From Chryseobacterium sp. JM1 (GTDB lineage Bacteria > Bacteroidota > Bacteroidia > Flavobacteriales > Weeksellaceae), in contig NZ_JPRN01000011.1 in the NCBI RefSeq assembly GCF_000737715.1, positions 164,643 through 228,642 on the forward strand: a DNA stretch of 64,000 bases, in the 5' to 3' direction. The notes below the pieces were generated by a model. The model did not search any database and had not been told where the DNA came from. It saw only the letters and a program-made list of their open reading frames with translations. Both the position numbers and the translations under genes were made by a program. Of the stretch, positions 8,707 to 14,943 are shown piece after piece (positions within the stretch are counted from its first letter, which is position 1; every line of letters begins with the position of its first letter).

Positions 8707-9687
8707 TCAACAGCAAATCACTATTTTCCCTGATGCTTTTCCGCTTTCCAACAATGAGTAGGCCTCATCTGCCTGCTCCAATGAATAGGATTGGGGATGC
8801 AGCTGAACTTTTACTTTTCCGGTTTCCAGAAGAAGGGCGGCTTTTTTTAAAATATCTCCGTGATGTTTTTTTCGTTCTCCTGATAAAAGAGGATAAAGCG
8901 TGAAAACTCCGGAATATTTTGCATTTCTGAAAGACAGGGGAGCAAGGCTGTGTGTACTCCATCCGAGAATACTTGCCACATGTCCCATATATTGTTTTAC
9001 GGCAAGAAAGGAATCATCCAGCACGCTGCCTCCAACCGTGTCAACGACTGCATCGAAGCCTGATCCGTTAGTATATTGCTGTAGATACTGATCAACGGAT
9101 AAAGTGGTGTAGTCAATAGGTTCAGCACCATATTTTCTGATCTGTCCCGAACGGTCTGGTTTTACCGTTGTGTACACTTTTGCTCCTTTTGCCACAGCGA
9201 TTTGTATTGCTATATGGCCTACACCTCCGGCTCCTCCATGAATCAAGACTATTTGATCGGGTTGAATATTGATCTGATCTACGAGTGCTTCCCAGGCTGT
9301 AATGAATATCAAAGGGATTGCGGCAGCTTCCTGAAATGAAATATTTTTGGGTTTTAAACTGATATGCTCAGCATTAGCCGTAATGTATTCTGCTAAAGTT
9401 CCCTGATGACCACCGATGCCACCTACCATTCCGAAAACTTCGTCACCCACTTTAAAATCATGGACGTTTTTCCCTGTTTCTACGACAATTCCAGACATAT
9501 CAATTCCGAGTACTGCAGGCAGGTTAACTTGTGCGTGAGCAGCGTGACCGTTTTTTATTTTAAGGTCTAAAGGATTCAGTCCGGCAGCTTTTATTTTAAT
9601 TAAAACCTGGTAGTCTTTTGGTTTAGGCAGATCAATATCCTTCATGACAAAAGGTTTTCCGAAGTCTTCTGTGATAAGGGCTTTCAT
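8707..9687 (-). CDS. NADP-dependent MDR oxidoreductase (quinone reductase type)
   Basis: A 326-aa cytosolic enzyme of the medium-chain dehydrogenase/reductase superfamily. The N-terminal GroES-like domain (KAAGLNPLDLKIKNG, VLGIDMSGIV) is followed by a Rossmann domain with the nucleotide motif HGGAGGVGHIAIQIA (about 150-164). The zinc-ligand pattern of alcohol dehydrogenases is missing, as in quinone oxidoreductases. The ATG at 9687 matches the usual family start (MKALI); an ATG at 9711 would add eight polar residues and cannot be excluded. A divergent AraC gene starts at 9798 and is the likely regulator. The natural substrate is unknown. Confidence 0.87.
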   Translation of the reverse strand: MKALITEDFGKPFVMKDIDLPKPKDYQVLIKIKAAGLNPLDLKIKNGHAAHAQVNLPAVLGIDMSGIVVETGKNVHDFKVGDEVFGMVGGIGGHQGTLAEYITANAEHISLKPKNISFQEAAAIPLIFITAWEALVDQINIQPDQIVLIHGGAGGVGHIAIQIAVAKGAKVYTTVKPDRSGQIRKYGAEPIDYTTLSVDQYLQQYTNGSGFDAVVDTVGGSVLDDSFLAVKQYMGHVASILGWSTHSLAPLSFRNAKYSGVFTLYPLLSGERKKHHGDILKKAALLLETGKVKVQLHPQSYSLEQADEAYSLLESGKASGKIVICC

Positions 9688-9797
9688 TGTTGTGTTGTCG
9701 TCTGATTTCATTATTTTCTTTTTTGATCATACAAAGTTCTGTACTTTAGAGGTTTGAAATGTTGTATTTTTACATGATATAAGGGTATAATATTGTC

Positions 9798-10628
9798 ATG
9801 AAAAAAGATTTTATTCACCAACCGTTTGAACTGGATTTGAAAGAACCAATGGATGTCTGTCCGAGAGGAGGACACAGTGTCAGCTTTTTTGAACTGGTGT
9901 ATATTGTTTCAGGAACGGGAATACAGGATATTAACGGAAACGAATTTCCTTACAAGCCCGGAAATCTTTTTCTGCTTGTTCCCGAAGATTCACACCATTT
10001 TACTTTCAGAACAAAGACTCAGCTGTTTTTTATAAGATTCAATAAAGTATTCCTGCAGACCAAAGATATGACATCGACTTTCCTGAAGCGGCTTGAACAG
10101 ACGTTTTCCAATCATACTTTTCAGGGACCGGTAATCAAAGGTTTAGACAGTGAAAAGATGATTAAAAATCTGATGGAAAACCTGATGATTGAAATGAAAA
10201 GTAAGAATCTGTACACTGGTGAAATGATTCAACTGTTAGTGCAGAGTGTTCTTACAAGTGTTGCGCAGAACCTGATGAAGGAAGATATTGTAGAAGTGAA
10301 TGAAATGACCGATCATAAGGCGGCAGATATCATTCAGTATGTGCACGGACATATTTATGATCCTAAAAAACTGACAGGGGAGCATATCAGCAGTATGTTT
10401 GGGATTTCTAAAACCTATGTCGGGCGCTATTTTAAAAATAATACCGGAAAAACTTTAAATGAATATGCCGCCCAATATAAGATAGGGCTTATTGAAAACC
10501 GTTTAAAATACAGTGATATGCGCATCAGTGAAATTGCTTTTGAATTCGGATTTACGGATAAAAGCCATCTGAACCGCTTTTTCAAAAAACAGAAAGGACT
10601 GTCACCTTCCGCGTTCAGGAATGAATAG
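9798..10628 (+). CDS. AraC-family transcriptional regulator
   Basis: A 276-aa cytosolic regulator. The N-terminal part (about 1-100) looks like an AraC-type cupin sensing domain (GTGIQDINGNEFPYKPGNLF, SHHFTF). The C-terminal 95 residues hold the two AraC helix-turn-helix motifs (GEHISSMFGISKTYVGRYFK and ISEIAFEFGFTDKSHLNRFF, ending KGLSPSAFR). It is transcribed away from the MDR oxidoreductase gene with about 110 bp between the starts, the usual layout for a regulator and its target; that pairing is inference. The ligand is unknown. Confidence 0.92.
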   Translation: MKKDFIHQPFELDLKEPMDVCPRGGHSVSFFELVYIVSGTGIQDINGNEFPYKPGNLFLLVPEDSHHFTFRTKTQLFFIRFNKVFLQTKDMTSTFLKRLEQTFSNHTFQGPVIKGLDSEKMIKNLMENLMIEMKSKNLYTGEMIQLLVQSVLTSVAQNLMKEDIVEVNEMTDHKAADIIQYVHGHIYDPKKLTGEHISSMFGISKTYVGRYFKNNTGKTLNEYAAQYKIGLIENRLKYSDMRISEIAFEFGFTDKSHLNRFFKKQKGLSPSAFRNE

Positions 10629-10660
10629 ACCTGCGATTTTAAAAAAAGACTTTTATTCTT

Positions 10661-10668
10661 TATCTTTG
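10661..10668 (+). promoter_or_regulatory. -7 promoter element of purE
   Basis: TATCTTTG matches TAnnTTTG and ends 21 nt before the ATG at 10690, giving a short leader. It supports transcription of purE separately from the AraC gene. Confidence 0.6.
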
Positions 10669-10689
10669 AAGATCTAATAAAAATTGAAG

Positions 10690-11193
10690 ATGGTAGGAAT
10701 TATTATGGGCAGCCAGAGCGATCTGCCGATCATGGAACAGGCTGCAAATTTTTTGAAAAGCCTCGATATTCCATACGAACTGACGGTAGTTTCAGCGCAC
10801 AGAACGCCGGAAAGGATGTTTGACTATGCTAAAACGGCGAAAGAAAGAGGTTTGAAAGTGATCATCGCAGGAGCGGGAGGAGCTGCACACCTTCCGGGAA
10901 TGGTAGCGAGCTGCACGACTTTACCGGTAATCGGAGTTCCGATTTTGTCTAGCAATTCTATTGACGGCTGGGATTCCGTACTGTCTATCCTTCAGATGCC
11001 GGGGGGAATTCCTGTGGCAACGGTTGCTTTAAACGGAGCGCTGAATGCGGGAATTTTGGCGGTAAAGATTCTAGGAAGTTCCGATGATGCTGTGGCAGAA
11101 AACCTTCAGAAGTATCAGGATTCCTTGAAAGATAAAGTGCTGGGAACAGTGGATGATATCAAATCAAAGCATCCGAATCATTTTGATTTGTAA
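10690..11193 (+). CDS. purE: 5-(carboxyamino)imidazole ribonucleotide mutase
   Basis: PurE class I converts N5-CAIR to CAIR in purine synthesis, directly after PurK. The 167-aa product shows the family motifs GIIMGSQSDLPIM (residues 3-15), VVSAHRTPERM (about 37-47), AGAGGAAHLPGM (about 62-73) and the loop ILQMPGGIPVATVA (about 99-112). It normally forms an octamer. ATG at 10690 is chosen; a TTG two codons earlier is less likely. The promoter is at 10661 and the terminator at 11213. Confidence 0.97.
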   Translation: MVGIIMGSQSDLPIMEQAANFLKSLDIPYELTVVSAHRTPERMFDYAKTAKERGLKVIIAGAGGAAHLPGMVASCTTLPVIGVPILSSNSIDGWDSVLSILQMPGGIPVATVALNGALNAGILAVKILGSSDDAVAENLQKYQDSLKDKVLGTVDDIKSKHPNHFDL

Positions 11194-11212
11194 TAAGATA
11201 TTGATCATATAG

Positions 11213-11245
11213 AGCTGCGGCCTCATCGAAGATGGGGCCGCAGCT
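11213..11245 (+). terminator. hairpin after purE
   Basis: A 10-bp GC-rich perfect stem (AGCTGCGGCC / GGCCGCAGCT) with a 13-nt loop starts 20 nt after the purE stop. Only a short T run follows, so termination may be partial. Confidence 0.65.
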
Positions 11246-11282
11246 TTATATGATACTTCCTGATATTTTTAAAAATGAGATC

Positions 11283-11309
11283 AAAAAACGCTTCGGTTAT
11301 TGAAGCGTT
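11283..11309 (-). terminator. intrinsic terminator of the YiaA-like gene
   Basis: An 8-bp perfect stem (AACGCTTC / GAAGCGTT) with a 7-nt loop is followed on the minus strand by a run of T. It lies 13 nt after the stop codon at 11322. Confidence 0.8.
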
Positions 11310-11321
11310 CTTATGTTAGTT

Positions 11322-11714
11322 TTATTCCTGGGCCATATTGTCCCGTGTATTTTTCTGAACGGAAATAGCTCCGAAAAGAGCGAGGAGAAATGCAAATGCA
11401 TAGAATCCTTTTTCACTCGGAAGTATAGTGGCATTCCAAAGTCCTATAGCCAGCAATACAATGGAGGAAAGGGTTGCGAACCAACAGATCCCGTAATAAA
11501 TATCCGTCACCGGAATATTCTCGAGCCTGTCACGAACCGCTTTCTGCAGAGAAACTACGGCAAAAAGACCATACAAAAGGATGGTGAAATAATATCCTTT
11601 TTCATTCAACAGCATTTCAGCTCTGGCAAGGCCTACGATGAAACCGATCATTCCTGCTCCCAATGCTACCCAAGACGCGGCTACGAATGCATTCGATACT
11701 CTTTGTTTTTTCAT
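11322..11714 (-). CDS. YiaA/YiaB-family inner membrane protein
   Basis: A 130-aa membrane protein with four hydrophobic helices arranged as two similar pairs (about 12-50 and 72-112), each pair followed by a basic segment (LQKAVRDRLEN, VQKNTRDN). The paired layout, and phrases such as FVAASWVALGAGMIGF and NEKGYYFTILLYGLFA, match the YiaA/YiaB two-helix domain family of unknown function. It stands alone on the minus strand with its own terminator. Confidence 0.85.
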   Translation of the reverse strand: MKKQRVSNAFVAASWVALGAGMIGFIVGLARAEMLLNEKGYYFTILLYGLFAVVSLQKAVRDRLENIPVTDIYYGICWFATLSSIVLLAIGLWNATILPSEKGFYAFAFLLALFGAISVQKNTRDNMAQE

Positions 11715-11815
11715 GTATTTTCTGTTTTATTTGAGAGGGCTAATATATTCATTTTTTATAAATATAGATCTGCCAAAAGGGGAAAACCCGGAACAGATAT
11801 CTTATTCACTTTAAG

Positions 11816-11880
11816 TTTTGGCTAAAGCCGGGTGATTTTGTTTTATAGTAGAAGCGGACTAAAGTCCGCTCCTATTGAAT
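11816..11880 (+). repeat. double-hairpin intergenic repeat, copy 1
   Basis: Two small palindromes, GGCTAAAGCC and GCGGACTAAAGTCCGC, are joined by TGATTTTGTTTTAT and followed by TCCTATTG. A copy in the opposite orientation is at 46546-46609 with the same order and spacing. Confidence 0.75.
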
Positions 11881-11927
11881 TTCTATTAGGATGATGATCC
11901 ATAATCTATAATCAAAATTCATCATTT

Positions 11928-12030
11928 TTTCCCTAGCCCCGATAGCAGCGGTTACCCCACAGCAGCAAGGGTTAGGCTTTGGGGCGAGGAGTATGAGCGG
12001 ATAGCGGGAAACAGCTTCTGAAAAAATGGG
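11928..12030. repeat. REP-like structured element
   Basis: A GC-richer patch in AT-rich DNA, with CCCTAGCCCCGATAGCAGCG at its left and GAGCGGATAGCGGGAAACAG at its right. Similar TAGCCCCGATAG-type intergenic elements are, from memory, frequent in flavobacterial genomes. Only one copy is in this window. Confidence 0.4.
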
Positions 12031-12060
12031 CAAGGAATATGCTGAACTGGCCACAAAAAG

Positions 12061-12093
12061 AAAAAGACTTTCCAGAAACCTGAAAAGTCTTTT
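12061..12093 (-). terminator. intrinsic terminator of ahcY
   Basis: A stem of about 10 bp (AAAAGACTT / AAGTCTTTT) with a T-rich tail on the minus strand lies about 20 nt after the ahcY stop codon. Confidence 0.75.
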
Positions 12094-12114
12094 ATGATAT
12101 ATGATTTAAAAATC

Positions 12115-13428
12115 TTAGTATCTGTAGTATTCAGGCTTGAATGGCCCTTTTGCGTCTACACCGATGTATTCAGCCTGTTCCGGAGAAAGAGTTTCCAGTT
12201 CAACGCTTAATTTTTTAAGGTGTAAAGCAGCTACTTTTTCATCTAAATGCTTAGGAAGCATATATACTTCGTTTCCGTAAGCAGCAGAGTTTGTCCAAAG
12301 TTCGATCTGAGCCAGAGTCTGGTTAGAGAAAGAGTTAGACATTACAAAACTTGGGTGTCCTGTTGCACAACCTAAGTTTACCAGTCTACCTTCAGCAAGG
12401 ATAATTACTTCTTTACCTTCGATGGTGTAGATATCTACCTGTGGCTTCACTTCAGATTTCGTCTGACCGTAGTTTTTGTTTAACCAAGCCATATCGATTT
12501 CATTATCGAAGTGACCGATGTTACAAACAACCGCTTTATCTTTCATTTTAAGGAAATGCTCTCCTCTTACAATGTTGAAGTTACCGGTAGTTGTGATCAC
12601 GATATCAGCGTTGTCTACAACAGTATCCAGTCTTTTTACTTCATAACCGTCCATTGCAGCCTGAAGCGCACAGATCGGGTCAATTTCAGTAACGGTAACG
12701 ATAGAACCAGCTCCTCTGAAAGATGCAGCAGTACCTTTACCTACGTCTCCGTATCCGCAAACTACGACTCTTTTTCCTGCAAGCATAAGGTCTGTAGCTC
12801 TTCTTACAGCATCTACTGCAGATTCTTTACATCCGTATTTGTTGTCGAACTTGGATTTAGTTACTGAATCGTTTACGTTGATAGCAGGCATTACTAAAGT
12901 TCCGTTCTTCATTCTTTCGTACAGTCTGTGTACCCCTGTAGTGGTTTCTTCAGAAAGTCCTTTGATATCTTTTGTGAATTCAGGGTATTTATCGAAAACC
13001 ATATTCGTTAAATCTCCACCATCATCAAGGATCATATTCAATGGTTTTCTGTCTTCACCAAAGAATAAAGTCTGCTCAATACACCAGTCAAATTCTTCCT
13101 CGTTCAGACCTTTCCAGGCATAAACCGGAATTCCTGCAGCAGCAATAGCAGCAGCAGCGTGATCCTGTGTAGAGAAAATATTACAAGAAGACCATGTAAC
13201 TTCAGCTCCTAAAGCTACCAAAGTCTCGATAAGCACAGCCGTTTGGATCGTCATGTGAAGACATCCGGCAATTCTTGCCCCTTTTAATGGCTGAGACGGT
13301 CCGTATTCTTCACGGATAGACATCAAACCTGGCATTTCTGCTTCTGCAAGGGTAATTTCTTTTCTTCCCCATTCTGCTAGGGATATGTCCTTCACTTTGT
13401 AAGGAACGTATTGTGTTGTAGTACTCAT
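12115..13428 (-). CDS. ahcY: adenosylhomocysteinase
   Basis: This cytosolic NAD-dependent enzyme splits S-adenosylhomocysteine to adenosine and homocysteine in the methyl cycle. The 437-aa product shows HMTIQTAVLIETL (about 57-69), the substrate segment NVNDSVTKSKFDN (about 184-196), the NAD-binding loop VCGYGDVGKGTAASFRGAG (about 222-240) and the C-terminal KPEYYRY. Length and motifs are complete. It is transcribed divergently from the HugZ-like gene, with a promoter at 13469 and a terminator at 12061. No SAH or SAM riboswitch is seen upstream. Confidence 0.98.
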   Translation of the reverse strand: MSTTTQYVPYKVKDISLAEWGRKEITLAEAEMPGLMSIREEYGPSQPLKGARIAGCLHMTIQTAVLIETLVALGAEVTWSSCNIFSTQDHAAAAIAAAGIPVYAWKGLNEEEFDWCIEQTLFFGEDRKPLNMILDDGGDLTNMVFDKYPEFTKDIKGLSEETTTGVHRLYERMKNGTLVMPAINVNDSVTKSKFDNKYGCKESAVDAVRRATDLMLAGKRVVVCGYGDVGKGTAASFRGAGSIVTVTEIDPICALQAAMDGYEVKRLDTVVDNADIVITTTGNFNIVRGEHFLKMKDKAVVCNIGHFDNEIDMAWLNKNYGQTKSEVKPQVDIYTIEGKEVIILAEGRLVNLGCATGHPSFVMSNSFSNQTLAQIELWTNSAAYGNEVYMLPKHLDEKVAALHLKKLSVELETLSPEQAEYIGVDAKGPFKPEYYRY

Positions 13429-13468
13429 ATGTAATGAATAAATTTAAATTCAGTTGATAACGAAACGC

Positions 13469-13476
13469 AAAATTAC
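13469..13476 (-). promoter_or_regulatory. -7 promoter element of ahcY
   Basis: TAATTTTG on the minus strand matches TAnnTTTG, 40 nt upstream of the ATG at 13428. No TTG is seen at the -33 spacing. Confidence 0.5.
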
Positions 13477-13543
13477 AATTAATAATTTAGATAAAAAAAC
13501 GGCAGATCAAGTTGGCTTTTATGAGATTATACATGGGTAAAAA

Positions 13544-13575
13544 TTATTTAGTCTTAATCTAAATAACTATTTTTG
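13544..13575 (+). promoter_or_regulatory. Fur-like palindrome abutting the promoter of the HugZ-like gene
   Basis: TTATTTAG and CTAAATAA (13544-13566) form a perfect 8-bp inverted repeat around 7 nt. One nt further begins TATTTTTG (13568-13575), a perfect -7 element 19 nt before the ATG. The palindrome therefore covers the -33 region, where a repressor would block RNA polymerase. AT-rich TTTAG...CTAAA palindromes resemble Fur boxes; with a haem-related gene downstream, iron control is a reasonable inference. Confidence 0.65.
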
Positions 13576-13594
13576 TGGGATAAAATTTTATACT

Positions 13595-14125
13595 ATGAAT
13601 CATACCAATACCCAGGAAGAAGCTAACAGAAAAGCAAAACCGGTAGCGCCAAAAGTAAAAGAACTGATAGAACGTACCAAAAGTGTGATTTTGGCTACAG
13701 TAGATGCGGAAGGAACTCCTAATTCAAGCTACGCACCTTTTGTACAGGTAGACAATACCTTATACATCTTGGTTTCTTTCATGGCTAAACATACAAAGAA
13801 CCTTGCTGACGGAAGAAAAACCTCAGTTATGTTCATTGAAGATGAATCTGCGACCAAACAGATCTATGCACGTGAGCGTTTAACAATTGAAGCGGCAACT
13901 TCACAGATTGAAAGAGATTCTGAAATCTGGAACACCGTTGTAACCAAATTGAAAGAAACACACGGAAAAGTGGTGGATGTTATTGCTGAAATGCAGGATT
14001 TCATCTTAATCGCTTTGCAGCCGGTAAAAGGTTCTTATGTAAATGGATTCGGAAGTGCTTATTTTGTAGATGAAAATCTTGAGATTCTTGAGCACAGAAA
14101 TGATGTGAATCATCAGTCGAAGTAA
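13595..14125 (+). CDS. HugZ-type haem utilisation protein, FMN-binding split-barrel fold
   Basis: A 176-aa cytosolic protein of the pyridoxamine-phosphate-oxidase-like fold (VILATVDAEGTPNSSYAPFV, about 32-51; LADGRKTSVMFIED about 70-83). The C-terminal YVNGFGSAYFV resembles the haem-binding tail of HugZ/HutZ proteins, which take part in haem breakdown for iron. The Fur-like palindrome over its promoter fits a role in iron supply. It is not in an operon with ahcY, which is divergent. A general flavin reductase of the same fold is the main alternative. A post-stop repeat begins 6 nt after its TAA. Confidence 0.78.
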   Translation: MNHTNTQEEANRKAKPVAPKVKELIERTKSVILATVDAEGTPNSSYAPFVQVDNTLYILVSFMAKHTKNLADGRKTSVMFIEDESATKQIYARERLTIEAATSQIERDSEIWNTVVTKLKETHGKVVDVIAEMQDFILIALQPVKGSYVNGFGSAYFVDENLEILEHRNDVNHQSK

Positions 14126-14130
14126 TATAT

Positions 14131-14276
14131 TAAGAATGGGAGAAGGAAGCGGGGTGATCGAAGTTTATAACGGTTAATTAAAGAAGAATATTTTTTTAAT
14201 AGATACTTTGTCATCAAAACTTTAAAAGTTAATGGGCAAACGAACACTAACTTCCATCTTCGCGCTTCCCTCTCCC
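14131..14276 (+). repeat. post-stop purine/pyrimidine inverted-repeat element
   Basis: Arms 14138-14165 (GGGAGAAGGAAGCGGGG and on) and 14249-14276 (ending CGCGCTTCCCTCTCCC) are mostly complementary. The purine arm follows the stop codon of the HugZ-like gene, the same orientation relative to the gene as the copies at 4187, 8551 and 59574. Confidence 0.75.
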
Positions 14277-14328
14277 TTCTTCTTTCATCTTCCACATCTT
14301 TTTACTACTTTTATCGAATAAAAAAATA

Positions 14329-14943
14329 ATGCCTCTTTACCGCGATTTTTCTGATGATACTGCCACCATTCTTGTATGGAAATATGACGAAAGTGAAGAA
14401 CTTGATATCCACGAGCTTCTGGAACCGGAAAATGCCGAAAAGGTAAAAGACTATCATCCGAAAAAACTGCAGGAGGTACTGATGGTGCGCAAACTTCTGA
14501 AAAGTTTAAAACCTCATTCCAAAATTTTATACAAAGAAAGAGAGCCTTTCCTTTCGCCCAAAGATGCTGAAATTTCTATCACGCATTCGTTTCCTTTTGC
14601 CGCCATTGCGGTTTCCAAAAATAAAATAGGGATTGATATTGAGAAATTCAACCCCAAAATCTTAAGGGTTATCGATAAATTCACCTACGAAAACGAAAGA
14701 GGATTCATCCCTAAAGATAATGAAGCAGCCTTCTATACGATTATATGGAGTGTAAAAGAAAGTATGTACAAAATCCATCATTCAAAATACTGGTCCCTGA
14801 AAAAGAATTATGAAGTGAAACCTTTTGAGCTTAAACATCTTCATAAAATAAGCTGCAGGGTCTATGATGAACAGTTTTCAGACGAGTTCAAAGCGAGAGT
14901 GGAATTTTTTGACGACTACTGTTTTACGATTGTGGAGGAATAG
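14329..14943 (+). CDS. 4'-phosphopantetheinyl transferase superfamily protein
   Basis: Such enzymes move the phosphopantetheine arm of CoA onto a serine of acyl or peptidyl carrier proteins. The 204-aa product has the Sfp-type motifs: ITHSFPFAAIAVS (about 83-95), the Mg-binding GIDIEKF (about 100-106) and WSVKESMYK (about 141-149). At about 200 aa it is Sfp-like in size, not AcpS-like. The target carrier protein cannot be told; no carrier gene is adjacent. Its last 20 bp overlap the end of the convergent FUSC gene, so the two mRNAs are antisense at their 3' ends. Confidence 0.88.
   Translation: MPLYRDFSDDTATILVWKYDESEELDIHELLEPENAEKVKDYHPKKLQEVLMVRKLLKSLKPHSKILYKEREPFLSPKDAEISITHSFPFAAIAVSKNKIGIDIEKFNPKILRVIDKFTYENERGFIPKDNEAAFYTIIWSVKESMYKIHHSKYWSLKKNYEVKPFELKHLHKISCRVYDEQFSDEFKARVEFFDDYCFTIVEE

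Larger units (their letters stand above)
11715..12114. other. 400-bp intergenic region with two repeat elements
   Basis: No gene is seen. It carries a double-hairpin repeat (11816-11880), a REP-like structured element (11928-12030) and the ahcY terminator (12061-12093). The remaining sequence is AT-rich. Confidence 0.7.

Noticed and set aside
13429..13543. SAH/SAM riboswitch upstream of ahcY
   Set aside because: The short AT-rich leader (about 35 nt after the promoter) has no room for and no sign of a conserved aptamer.
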